A DNA stretch of 39,607 nucleotides from an uncultured Oligoflexia bacterium (GCA_950061135.1 CATLVU010000009.1:1-39607); one strand, 5' to 3'. Counted from the stretch's first letter, positions 24,252 through 31,864 are shown. Numbers and translations: made by a program. Notes: generated by a model not told the origin, from the letters alone.

Positions 24252-25038
24252 AAAAGATTTATCACTTCTTATTTTTGATTTTTTTAAACTCGATAAGGTG
24301 TTTCTTTTTATTTTTTTAGTCTTATGTATCGTTGCCACGGTTAAAATTCTATCAATGTGGTCTGAGAAACTACAAGAAAAATTTGGGGCCAAAAGATTAC
24401 TTATTCTACAATTGACTACAATCTTCTCTTTTTCGGCCTACTTGTTTGGTGTTCTTGGAGTTTTTTACTTTGTCTTTCAACCATCTAAAGAACTTCTGGT
24501 TGCTATTGGAGGTTCAGCTGCAGTTGCAATTGGTTTTGCTTTAAAAGACTTGGTTGGTTCAATAATTGCAGGCTTTATTTTGTTATTTGATAGACCATTC
24601 CAGGTTGGTGATCGAGTTCAATTTGGTGATGCCTATGGTGAAATCAAAAGTATAGGACTTCGGTCTGTTAGACTTGCAACATTGGATGATAATCTTGTTA
24701 CAATTCCTAACTCTAAGTTTTTAACAGATGTTGTCTCCAGTGGTAATAGTGGCGCGCTTGACATGATGGTTGTGAGTTCGTTTTATATTTCTATTCTTGA
24801 AGACCAAGATCGGGTTCGATCTTTACTTCACGAAGTTGTTATAACTAGTCGTTTTGTGTTTTTAGAAAAGCCAGTTTTAATTACTTTTGAGGAAGTTGCC
24901 ATCTCAAACACCTTTGTCATAAAAGTAAGTGTAAAAGCTTACGTTTTAGACGTTAAGTATGAAAAAGCTTTTCAAAGTGATGTAACTGTAAGAGCAGCTA
25001 AAGTTCTTAAAGAGCACAAGGTACAAAGACCAAACTAA
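24241..25038 (+). CDS. Small-conductance mechanosensitive channel (MscS family)
   Basis: A 265-residue MscS homologue. Two N-terminal membrane helices (about 15-36 and 55-80) are followed by the pore helix with the family signature GGSAAVAIGFALKDLVGSII (about 90-112). The beta domain has FDRPFQVGDRVQFGDAYGEI, IGLRSVRLATLDD and VTIPNSKF. A C-terminal alpha/beta domain completes it. MscS channels open under membrane tension to release solutes in osmotic downshock. The start overlaps the ATPase membrane protein by 11 bp and has no convincing Shine-Dalgarno sequence, so the two are probably made together in fixed ratio. It is about the size of a minimal MscS. Confidence 0.95.
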   Translation: METEKDLSLLIFDFFKLDKVFLFIFLVLCIVATVKILSMWSEKLQEKFGAKRLLILQLTTIFSFSAYLFGVLGVFYFVFQPSKELLVAIGGSAAVAIGFALKDLVGSIIAGFILLFDRPFQVGDRVQFGDAYGEIKSIGLRSVRLATLDDNLVTIPNSKFLTDVVSSGNSGALDMMVVSSFYISILEDQDRVRSLLHEVVITSRFVFLEKPVLITFEEVAISNTFVIKVSVKAYVLDVKYEKAFQSDVTVRAAKVLKEHKVQRPN

Positions 25039-25073
25039 GAACTTTTTCAAGTAGTAGTCCTACCAGACAGAAT

Positions 25074-25086
25074 TGCGCATTGCGCA
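25074..25086. repeat. GC-rich dyad TGCGCA-T-TGCGCA in the gap before the prolyl oligopeptidase gene
   Basis: A perfect 6-1-6 inverted repeat in an otherwise AT-rich 172-bp gap (25039-25210). It includes the 10-mer TTGCGCATTG (25073-25082), also found upstream of gspC in the same orientation to its gene. No T-tract follows, so it is unlikely to be a terminator; an operator is possible. The rest of this gap shows no clear gene or strong promoter. Confidence 0.35.
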
Positions 25087-25210
25087 CGGCTTGGTTTGTA
25101 ATTTTTTCACAAACAAAGTTGAGCTCAATATTAGTCTTGAGACTTAAAGTACCCATTTCTTTTCAATTCTCGTTTAAATAGGTAAAAACCAAACTTTTCT
25201 AGGAGTAATA

Positions 25211-27130
25211 ATGTTTAAATGGGCCATTTTTTTATTTCCACTTATTAGTAATGCAAGTTTATATGACTATCCTCAAACGCCTTCATTTCCTCTAACAGAG
25301 GTGCGCATGGGGCATGCAATTGAAGATAATTATAAGTGGATGGAAAACTCTAATCACCCGCTTCTTTGGGATTGGGTAAAAAGGCAGCAAGAATTTACAA
25401 ATTCAGTTTTAGATCAACAAAAAGTTCAAGAGTTTTATGATGATATAAAGATATTAAAAGAGATATCTAAAAAACCAATGACTCAAGTTGAAGAGAATTT
25501 TTTGGCCTTTAATTTTCCTGATGAGGGGGGTGAGGGCTTAGAAAAAAAAGATGAATATACAATCAAGCAAGAGTCAATTTTTGGTGGCGATCTCTCAAGA
25601 GTGACAATTTCAAAAGATGGCAAAATCCAAGATATTTTAATTGTAAAATTCTTTGAGAAAATAACCTTAGTAGGAGATATTCTCTATTATATTACAGATA
25701 GAGACACTGTACTTGGAGGCTCTACCGCAGCGATTTTTTCTCATAAAATAGGAGAAAAACAATCGCAAGATAAGTTAATTTTAGAGACAGATCGATATGA
25801 TTCTCATTTTGAATCGGTAAAGCTAGATAAAGAATATGTTTATTTAATTGAGTCAAATATCTATGACGAAACTTCTACTTTTTTTAAGCTAAACTTAGAA
25901 ACTTCTCAAGTGTCTTTAAAAAGAAACTTTGAAGGACAAGTTTTAACAAGCTTAGATGATTCTCATCTAATTATTAAAAACTATAAAGATTCAAACTTTG
26001 GTTCTTTGTATAAATACAATATCAATACTGCTAAGCAGGATGTTCTTATGGATGAAGAGTTTAATGTTGATAGTGTTTTAAAACTAGATAGTGAGAATTT
26101 CTTTGTTTCAGGTCATAAGAATGCAGCAGGAGTCTGTGGTACTTTAAGTATCGTCACTGGTGATTTTACTGCAATCGATTTGCCTAAAGAAGGAATTTGT
26201 TATTTTAAAAGTTTTTCAACTTCAAAGGGATTAGAAATTCGTTTTATGGCCCCTGATACGCCAACTCAAGTTTTTAGTTATGATTTAGAGCAAAGATCAC
26301 TACAACTTGTTTCGTATCAAGAATATCCTATTAAGGTAGAAGCCCAAAGGGTCTCTTATATCGCCTCTAACGGACAAGAGGCAAATATTTGGCTTTATAA
26401 AAAGAAAGGGCAAAAACTATCAGCAGACACTCCTTTGATTTTATATGGCTATGGCGGTTTTCAAGTTACGATGATGCCTTATTTTAATCCCTCAGATTCA
26501 TTGTCCTGGCTGAAACGAGGTGGGGCTTATGCAATCGTATCTTTGCCTGGAAGTTTAACCTATGGAATGGATTGGCATCAAATTGCTAGAAAGGCTGGAC
26601 GCTATCATTCTTTTGATTCTTTTGCAGCAGCAGCAAATGAGTTAATAGACAGAGGATTTACTTCAAAAGAGAAAATTGGGATGACTGGAGGAAGCAATGG
26701 AGGCCTTCTTGTTGCCGGTACAATGCAAAGACATCCACAACTTTTTAGAGCAGCAGTGCCAATGGTTGGAGTCTTAGATTTATTAAATTTTGATCTTTTT
26801 GGTGCGGGAAAATATTGGACTGCTGAGTATGGTAGTGCTCAAAAAGAAGAAGACTTTGAGCATTTGCTTAAGTTTTCACCCTATCATACTTTAACGGCTA
26901 AAGAATATCCTGCTGTAATGGTTATGACAGCAGAGTTTGATGATAGAGTTGTTCCAATGCATAGTTTTAAATATGCTGCCAAACTTCAAGAGGTTCAACA
27001 AGGAAGTAATCCAGCTCTTATTTATACTAAGGAATGGGCAGGCCATAGCTCTCGAACAGGATCAGAAGATGGAAAAATTCGATATATGGCATCAATGTAT
27101 GCATTTTTTGCAACCTATTTAGGTTTATAA
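25211..27130 (+). CDS. Secreted prolyl oligopeptidase (S9A family serine peptidase)
   Basis: A 639-residue prolyl oligopeptidase that cleaves after proline in peptides. A signal peptide (MFKWAIFLFPLISNAS) indicates export. The N-terminal seven-bladed propeller region begins with the typical YKWMENSNHPLLWDWVKRQ. The alpha/beta hydrolase domain holds nucleophile Ser495 in GMTGGSNGGLL, the acid in EFDDRVVPMHS (Asp577/Asp578) and His612 in WAGHSS. The YGYGGF oxyanion motif is present. The length is shorter than many S9A enzymes (about 700), the shortening being in the propeller. A good Shine-Dalgarno sequence (AGGAG) precedes the ATG. It may leave the cell through the type II system encoded in this window, but that is inference. 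Confidence 0.95.
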   Translation: MFKWAIFLFPLISNASLYDYPQTPSFPLTEVRMGHAIEDNYKWMENSNHPLLWDWVKRQQEFTNSVLDQQKVQEFYDDIKILKEISKKPMTQVEENFLAFNFPDEGGEGLEKKDEYTIKQESIFGGDLSRVTISKDGKIQDILIVKFFEKITLVGDILYYITDRDTVLGGSTAAIFSHKIGEKQSQDKLILETDRYDSHFESVKLDKEYVYLIESNIYDETSTFFKLNLETSQVSLKRNFEGQVLTSLDDSHLIIKNYKDSNFGSLYKYNINTAKQDVLMDEEFNVDSVLKLDSENFFVSGHKNAAGVCGTLSIVTGDFTAIDLPKEGICYFKSFSTSKGLEIRFMAPDTPTQVFSYDLEQRSLQLVSYQEYPIKVEAQRVSYIASNGQEANIWLYKKKGQKLSADTPLILYGYGGFQVTMMPYFNPSDSLSWLKRGGAYAIVSLPGSLTYGMDWHQIARKAGRYHSFDSFAAAANELIDRGFTSKEKIGMTGGSNGGLLVAGTMQRHPQLFRAAVPMVGVLDLLNFDLFGAGKYWTAEYGSAQKEEDFEHLLKFSPYHTLTAKEYPAVMVMTAEFDDRVVPMHSFKYAAKLQEVQQGSNPALIYTKEWAGHSSRTGSEDGKIRYMASMYAFFATYLGL

Positions 27131-27150
27131 CAAATAAAAAGGAGATGAGA

Positions 27151-27429
27151 ATGAAAGTATTATTTACGTTATTGGTATTAAGTTTTTCTTTCGCAGCAAG
27201 TGCGAACTGTGTATCGGACTACAGGCTTAAACAAGAAGCTAAAAGAGTAGAGGCTTTAGCAAGCTTGTTAAACTCTGTTAGTATGCAAGTTTCGACATCA
27301 GGTCTTGCAAGTAATTGTAGAAGATTAGAAAGAGCTGTAGAAATGAAACTTTGCACATCTGTTACTTCTGAAACATTATATTTTGCACAAGATGTTTTAG
27401 AAAATGATTGTTCTGATTATTTAAGATAA
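27151..27429 (+). CDS. Small exported four-cysteine protein, unknown function
   Basis: A 92-residue protein of no recognised family. I place the start at the ATG at 27151 rather than 27145, because the GGAG ribosome site at 27141-27144 touches the earlier ATG but is correctly spaced from the later one. A clear signal peptide (MKVLFTLLVLSFSFAASA) is followed by a mature protein of about 74 residues, mostly helical, with exactly four cysteines (SANC, SNC, KLC, NDC), consistent with two disulphides in the periplasm or outside. It lies 20 bp after the prolyl oligopeptidase gene and is probably on the same mRNA. Confidence 0.7.
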   Translation: MKVLFTLLVLSFSFAASANCVSDYRLKQEAKRVEALASLLNSVSMQVSTSGLASNCRRLERAVEMKLCTSVTSETLYFAQDVLENDCSDYLR

Positions 27430-27439
27430 TTCTATAAAC

Positions 27440-27463
27440 GGCCTGCTTGATCTAGGGTGGGCC
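27440..27463 (+). terminator. Weak hairpin after the small exported protein gene
   Basis: GGCCTGC (27440-27446) can pair with GTGGGCC (27457-27463), including two G-U pairs, across a 10-nt loop. The nearest T-run begins about 15 nt later, so this is at best a poor intrinsic terminator. Confidence 0.25.
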
Positions 27464-27503
27464 ATCTAAAAACAAAATTTTTTGATTAATAAGCATAACG
27501 AAT

Positions 27504-27530
27504 TTGACGATTGTTAAATTAAGCTTTAAT
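27504..27530 (+). promoter_or_regulatory. Possible topA promoter
   Basis: TTGACG (27504-27509) and TTTAAT (27525-27530) match the sigma-70 consensus well individually, but the 15-bp spacer is short. Overlapping alternatives exist in this AT-rich stretch, for example TTGTTA with TTATAT at 27535-27540. The topA Shine-Dalgarno sequence GGAG is at 27552-27555. Confidence 0.3.
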
Positions 27531-27565
27531 TCTGTTATATATAAATATATCGGAGTTAACGCGCA

Positions 27566-30106
27566 ATGGAAAAATATCTGGTTATAGTAGAGTCCCCAAC
27601 AAAGGCCAAAACAATTCGTAAGTTTTTACCTAAAAACTATGTAGTTGAAGCTAGTATGGGACATGTTAGAGATTTACCTCAGTCTGCTTCGGATATTCCA
27701 GCAAAGCTTAAAAAAGAAGATTGGGCCAAGCTGGGAGTTAATGTCCAAGAAGATTTTTCTCCTTTATATGTAGTCCCTAAGGGAAAATCTAAAATTGTTC
27801 GAGATTTAAAGTCAAAAATGAAAGGTTGTGATGCGATCTATCTTGCGACCGATGAGGATCGTGAGGGAGAGAGTATTTCTTGGCATCTAATAGAGCTATT
27901 GAAACCTAAAATTCCTGTTAAAAGAATGGTTTTTCATGAAATTACAAAAAAGGCGATAACTAACGCTCTAGAAGAGACTCGAGAGCTTGATGAGAAGCTA
28001 GTTAAGGCACAAGAAGCAAGAAGAATTCTGGATAGACTGTATGGATATACTTTATCGCCATTGATATGGAAAAAAATTGCTTATGGATTATCTGCAGGAA
28101 GAGTTCAGTCTACAGGTTTAAAAATTATTTACGAGCGTGAAATAGAGCGAAGAAAATTTGTTAAAGCTGATTATTGGGATTTAAAGGCAAACCTTAAAGC
28201 TGATGGAAAGGAGTTTGAAGCTAAACTTTTTAACTTAAAAGGTAAAAAGATTGCTAGTGGTAAAGACTTTGATCCAGACACCGGAAAATTATTAAAGCCT
28301 GAAAAAATTGAACTGGTCTCTGAAAAACTTGCTAAAGAACTTCAAGCAAAAGTTAAAAAAGGGGACTGGAAAGTTACCTCTGTTGAAGAGAGAGAAACAA
28401 CAGTTCGTCCAACTACTCCATTTATTACTTCTTCCTTGCAAATGGAAGGGATTAGAAAGCTTGGACTATCTGCTAAGATGACAATGAGAACTGCTCAAAG
28501 ATTATATGAAGAAGGTTTGATTACTTATATGAGAACGGATTCTCCAAATCTTTCTCAAGAAGCAATAAATGGGGCCAGAGATAGCATTGAATCTCTTTAT
28601 GGAAAAGAGTATCTATCTGATAAACCAAGACAATTTGCAGCCAAGTCAAAAGGTGCTCAAGAGGCCCACGAGGCGATTAGACCAGCAGGCTCAGACTTTG
28701 TTCATCCTGATCAAACAGGACTTACAGGGAAAGAAAAAGCATTATATGAATTAATTTGGAAACGAACTCTTGCTTCACAAATGAAAGAAGCAAAAAAGTC
28801 TAGCATGTCGATACGAATTCAAGTCGATGACTGTGAGTTTTCTGCTAATGGTTCACGAATTTTATTCCCTGGATTTTTAAGAGTTTATGTTGAGGGCTCG
28901 GATGATCCGGATAAAGCTCTTGATGATAAAGAAGTTATCTTACCAGATCTTAAAAAAGATCAAAAAGTTGATTGTGCGGATGTTTCTGCAAACCCACATG
29001 AGACAAAACCACCTGCAAGGTTTACGGAAGCAAGTCTTGTTCAAAGACTCGAAAAAGAAGGGGTTGGAAGGCCTTCAACCTATGCAACGATTATTGGGAC
29101 TATCCAAGACCGTGGTTATGTTAGAAAAGAAGGAACAGCCCTTATTCCGACATTTACAGGAATGGCGGTTATTCAATTATTGGAAAATCATTTTGGAGAA
29201 TTAGTTGAATATAGCTTTACTTCAGAGATGGAGGAAAAACTTGACCTTATTGCCACTGGAGATGTCGACTTTTTAGAGTATTTATCATCATTTTATAAGG
29301 GACGTGGTGGTCTAAAATCAAAGGTTGATAATAGGGAAAAAAGCATTAAGCCTGAAGAGTCTCGAAGCGTGATACTTGATGGGCAAAATGGTAATGTCGA
29401 AGTTAAGGTTGGACGTTTTGGTCCTTATATTATTTCTCACGGCGAGGGAAAAGAAGAGATTCATGCTTCTATTCCTGAAGATATTGCTCCTGCAGATTTA
29501 AAAGAAACAGATATCGATGAGTTAATTGAACTTAGTAAAAGGGGACCTGAGCCTATAGGTCATCACCCAGATTCAGGTGAGCCAATTTTTTGCTTGGTCG
29601 GTCGTTATGGCCCATATGTTCAACTTGGAGAAGTAACTGAAGAAAATCCGAAACCAAAAAGAGCTTCGTTACCTAAGGGCACAACGCCAAAAACTTTAGA
29701 CTTTAATGAAGCGATAAAAGTTTTATCTCTTCCAAGAAACCTTGGAAATCATCCGGAAACAGGAAAAGAAGTACTTGTTAATCAAGGCCGTTTTGGACCG
29801 TATGTGCTTCATGATGGTGAGTTTAGATCATTAAAAAAAGATGATGATCTTTACACGGTAGAGCTTAAAAGAGCGGTTGAAATCTTAGCAGAGCCTAAAG
29901 CTTCACGAGGTGGGAAGAAAATTAAAGAGTTTGGACGTGTTGAAAAACTCAAAAAGAAAGTAACCATAATGGATGGCAAGTACGGAATGTATATTAAAGC
30001 AGGTACAAAAAATATAGGCCTTCCAGATGAGTATAAAAATGAAGAAGCTGCATCTAAATTAACGGAAGAGCAGGTTATTAAGATCATTAAGGACTACCAG
30101 AAATAG
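27566..30106 (+). CDS. topA: DNA topoisomerase I
   Basis: An 846-residue type IA topoisomerase that relaxes negative supercoils. The TOPRIM domain has IVESPTKAKTI at the N-terminus and YLATDEDREGESISWHL near residue 95. The catalytic tyrosine is Tyr321 in LITYMRTDSP. The ARRILDRLYGYTLSPLIWKK and GLSAGRVQS motifs are present. Unlike E. coli TopA there are no four-cysteine zinc ribbons. The C-terminal 235 residues instead contain four TopA C-terminal repeats with cores GRFGPYI (616), GRYGPYV (679), GRFGPYV (741) and GKYGMYI (804), spaced 62-63 residues apart. This zinc-free layout is known in many bacterial phyla. Confidence 0.98.
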   Translation: MEKYLVIVESPTKAKTIRKFLPKNYVVEASMGHVRDLPQSASDIPAKLKKEDWAKLGVNVQEDFSPLYVVPKGKSKIVRDLKSKMKGCDAIYLATDEDREGESISWHLIELLKPKIPVKRMVFHEITKKAITNALEETRELDEKLVKAQEARRILDRLYGYTLSPLIWKKIAYGLSAGRVQSTGLKIIYEREIERRKFVKADYWDLKANLKADGKEFEAKLFNLKGKKIASGKDFDPDTGKLLKPEKIELVSEKLAKELQAKVKKGDWKVTSVEERETTVRPTTPFITSSLQMEGIRKLGLSAKMTMRTAQRLYEEGLITYMRTDSPNLSQEAINGARDSIESLYGKEYLSDKPRQFAAKSKGAQEAHEAIRPAGSDFVHPDQTGLTGKEKALYELIWKRTLASQMKEAKKSSMSIRIQVDDCEFSANGSRILFPGFLRVYVEGSDDPDKALDDKEVILPDLKKDQKVDCADVSANPHETKPPARFTEASLVQRLEKEGVGRPSTYATIIGTIQDRGYVRKEGTALIPTFTGMAVIQLLENHFGELVEYSFTSEMEEKLDLIATGDVDFLEYLSSFYKGRGGLKSKVDNREKSIKPEESRSVILDGQNGNVEVKVGRFGPYIISHGEGKEEIHASIPEDIAPADLKETDIDELIELSKRGPEPIGHHPDSGEPIFCLVGRYGPYVQLGEVTEENPKPKRASLPKGTTPKTLDFNEAIKVLSLPRNLGNHPETGKEVLVNQGRFGPYVLHDGEFRSLKKDDDLYTVELKRAVEILAEPKASRGGKKIKEFGRVEKLKKKVTIMDGKYGMYIKAGTKNIGLPDEYKNEEAASKLTEEQVIKIIKDYQK

Positions 30107-30182
30107 GTCTGAATAAAGTTCATTCTTGTAGTATTTTAAAGTTTTCGTGTTAATTATTTTTCAAACAAACACGGAGTTTAAA

Positions 30183-30473
30183 ATGAAGTTATGTCTTAGT
30201 TTTTTATTAATTTTTTTATCTTTAAATAGTTTTGCTTGTATTGAAGAAGCTCAAGTTGTGAGTAATGATCTTGTTATTAACGAGTTGGAGATAGCCTGTG
30301 AGATACGTATTCAGTCTATGAGTTTTTATAGGCCAAGTGGGATTTGTCCATTGGCTAAAGAGGATATTATAAATCAGGTGTTACTAGTGGATAGCAAAGA
30401 GTGCCAAACAATTAAAGAAATTGGTATCGCTCGAGTAATTGCCAAAGATAATCTTGGATTATTTCTAGATTAA
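30183..30473 (+). CDS. Small exported four-cysteine protein, unknown function
   Basis: A 96-residue protein of no recognised family. The start at 30183 is chosen over an upstream in-frame ATG at 30147 because GGAG lies at 30173-30176 and the signal peptide (MKLCLSFLLIFLSLNSFA) then begins at the N-terminus. The mature part starts at Cys19 and holds four cysteines (FAC, IAC, GIC, KEC). The segment FYRPSGICPLA is the most distinctive. It stands between topA and rpmE2 on the same strand, with its own short gaps of 76 and 66 bp. Confidence 0.65.
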   Translation: MKLCLSFLLIFLSLNSFACIEEAQVVSNDLVINELEIACEIRIQSMSFYRPSGICPLAKEDIINQVLLVDSKECQTIKEIGIARVIAKDNLGLFLD

Positions 30474-30475
30474 AG

Positions 30476-30504
30476 TTGACACATAACTTAAAGAAATATA
30501 AATT
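30476..30504 (+). promoter_or_regulatory. Promoter of rpmE2
   Basis: A perfect -35 box TTGACA (30476-30481) is followed by TATAAA (30497-30502, spacer 15) or TAAATT (30499-30504, spacer 17). The inverted repeat at 30491-30508 covers the -10 region. Confidence 0.55.
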
Positions 30505-30508
30505 TCTT
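30491..30508. promoter_or_regulatory. Operator-like dyad over the rpmE2 -10 region
   Basis: AAGAAAT-ATAA-ATTTCTT is a perfect 7-4-7 inverted repeat. C-minus L31 genes are repressed by the zinc regulator Zur in several bacteria, and this AT-rich dyad has the size and placement of a Fur-family operator. Binding by Zur is inference. Confidence 0.4.
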
Positions 30509-30539
30509 CTTCGTTATATTAAATTTTAGGTAGGTTAAG

Positions 30540-30785
30540 ATGAAAAAAGATATTCACCCAGAGTACAGAGAAGTTTTGTTTCACGATATTTCGGTAGATT
30601 TCAAACTTTTAACTAAGTCAACAATCAAAGCTAAAGAAACGATTGAGCATGAAGGAAAAACAGTACCTTACGTAAAAATTGATATTTCTTCAGCTTCTCA
30701 CCCTTTTTATACTGGAACGCAGAAAATTCTTGATACTGAAGGAAGAGTTGATAAATTTAAGAAAAAATACGCAAGAAGAAAATAA
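30540..30785 (+). CDS. rpmE2: 50S ribosomal protein L31 type B (zinc-independent form)
   Basis: An 81-residue L31 of the C-minus type: [20 protein letters not shown] at the start and [20 protein letters not shown] near the end are diagnostic. There is no CxxC zinc-binding motif; the whole protein has no cysteine. In bacteria with both forms, this paralogue replaces the zinc-containing L31 when zinc is scarce. Whether this organism has the other form cannot be told from the window. An AGG ribosome site precedes the ATG by 5 nt, and a strong terminator follows at 30811-30841. Confidence 0.97.
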   Translation: MKKDIHPEYREVLFHDISVDFKLLTKSTIKAKETIEHEGKTVPYVKIDISSASHPFYTGTQKILDTEGRVDKFKKKYARRK

Positions 30786-30810
30786 TCATCATAAGACATT
30801 TATAATTTTT

Positions 30811-30841
30811 AAGGCCCTCTTTTTTAGAGGGCTTTTTTTTT
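30811..30841 (+). terminator. Rho-independent terminator after rpmE2
   Basis: GCCCTCT (30814-30820), loop TTTTT, and AGAGGGC (30826-30832), followed by nine T residues (30833-30841). It is the only textbook intrinsic terminator I see in the window. Confidence 0.9.
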
Positions 30842-30941
30842 GCCTAAAAATATTACATGGTAAAATCATGGCTACTTGCGCCGCGCCATTAGCTTATGTA
30901 TGTTTCCTAATTGAAAGTACTATTTTTTACAGGAGAATATG

Positions 30942-31313
30942 ATGAAAAAACTTTTAATAGGATTAACTCTTTTAGCTACCTTCTTATCAGTTCAAGCTTC
31001 TGAGCAAACGATACAATATTGTTCCTCTCCTGATAATTCAACTGTTGTTGAGTTGAAAACGGTTATTAAGGAAGGTTATGTTGATACATATTTTCTTCAA
31101 AGTTTAATAATTAATAATAAAGTTTATCACGAAAAAAATAGTCAAGAAGTCCTGTGTAAGAGAGGAGAAACGGTCTTATGTTATCTTGAAGAAAACATTA
31201 TTTCGTTATTTCTCAGATCATATACACCTCACAGTGGTCTTATAGTGTATGAGTTGGGTGGTCGTTCTGTAGATGACGTTCTTGGCTTGGAATGCTCAGA
31301 ATTAAACTTTTGA
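30942..31313 (+). CDS. Small exported four-cysteine protein, unknown function
   Basis: A 123-residue protein of no recognised family. The ATG at 30942 is preferred over the adjacent ATG at 30939 because AGGAG (30931-30935) is then 6 nt away. A signal peptide (MKKLLIGLTLLATFLSVQAS) is followed by a mature part of about 103 residues with strand-like segments (YVDTYFLQSLIINN, LISLFLRSY-type alternation) and four cysteines (QYC, VLC, VLC, LEC). It likely folds in the periplasm or outside with two disulphides. The preceding 97 bp after the rpmE2 terminator contains no other gene. Confidence 0.65.
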   Translation: MKKLLIGLTLLATFLSVQASEQTIQYCSSPDNSTVVELKTVIKEGYVDTYFLQSLIINNKVYHEKNSQEVLCKRGETVLCYLEENIISLFLRSYTPHSGLIVYELGGRSVDDVLGLECSELNF

Positions 31314-31331
31314 GCTGTGTTTTTTGTTAGA

Positions 31332-31348
31332 ATGTAAAAAACTTACAT
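31332..31348. repeat. Small inverted repeat in the gap 31314-31432
   Basis: ATGTAA (31332-31337), loop AAAAC, TTACAT (31343-31348). It has no T-tract and low stability, so it could be an operator half-site pair rather than a terminator. Apart from it, this 119-bp gap shows only the Shine-Dalgarno AGGAG at 31422-31426 of the next gene. Confidence 0.25.
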
Positions 31349-31432
31349 AGTGCTCAATAGGTAATTGCTATGCGTCAAGGTCGTGTGTATTCTTATTTTT
31401 GCAAAATGAAGATATTAACTTAGGAGTTTAAA

Positions 31433-31864
31433 GTGAAACTACTATTATTTTTAGGACTTTTATGGGCTGGTTTAGGCCAAGCAACAAGTCCTTATGAACT
31501 TGAAGGGCTTTATAAACTTGATGAAGGAAAGAATTGTCCATTATTGATAGAGCTTATTACTTTCGGACTTGATGACCTGACAGTTTTTGATAGAGAGACG
31601 AATGAGAATGGAAAAGAATTTATAAGATTTAGTAATATAAACCTGGGAGTACAAAGCCAAACTTATGGACAGTTTAGTGAAAAAGCTTGTTATAAAACAG
31701 TGTATAAGGATGGAAAATTAGAAACATATGGCAAAGGTGGTTTAAGTGTTTTTAGACCATGTTTTACAACGAGACTTGAAGTTGAGAAAAGTGCAATTCT
31801 GATAGGGAACCAGTTAAAGCTTTTAAAATATAATAACACTTGTTCTTACAAGAAAGAGGAATAA
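31433..31864 (+). CDS. Small exported four-cysteine protein with GTG start, unknown function
   Basis: A 143-residue protein, no recognised family. It starts with GTG 6 nt after a strong AGGAG site. A signal peptide (MKLLLFLGLLWAGLGQAT) leads into a mostly beta mature part with four cysteines, C35, C86, C110 and C137. The segment YELEGLYKLDEGKNC resembles the start of the mature product of the next gene (LNLQDGKYIGVNEKTGGQC). In both, the first cysteine is at residue 35 or 36, after a Gly-x-Tyr. The two may be distant paralogues. The stop TAA overlaps the next ATG as TAATG. Confidence 0.7.
   Translation: MKLLLFLGLLWAGLGQATSPYELEGLYKLDEGKNCPLLIELITFGLDDLTVFDRETNENGKEFIRFSNINLGVQSQTYGQFSEKACYKTVYKDGKLETYGKGGLSVFRPCFTTRLEVEKSAILIGNQLKLLKYNNTCSYKKEE

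Noticed and set aside
25094-25114. GTTTGT...ACAAAC inverted repeat before the prolyl oligopeptidase gene
   Set aside because: A 6-bp AT-rich stem with a 9-nt loop and no T-tract is expected by chance in this base composition.
30147-30182. An upstream ATG for the small protein at 30183
   Set aside because: It would place 12 polar residues before the signal peptide, and the GGAG at 30173-30176 is spaced for the later ATG.
30868-30942. A 24-codon ORF ending at the start of the gene at 30942
   Set aside because: No Shine-Dalgarno sequence, composition unlike a real peptide, and its overlap with the AGGAG of the real gene is explained by that gene's own start.
30679-30942. An 87-codon frame across rpmE2, its terminator and the next start
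   Set aside because: It reads through a strong terminator and overlaps rpmE2 out of frame.
31370-31423. A 17-codon ORF (ATG at 31370, stop TAG at 31421) whose stop overlaps the AGGAG of the next gene, resembling a leader peptide
   Set aside because: Only a weak ribosome site, no regulatory codon run and no attenuator-like hairpins. Short ORFs of this kind are expected by chance.
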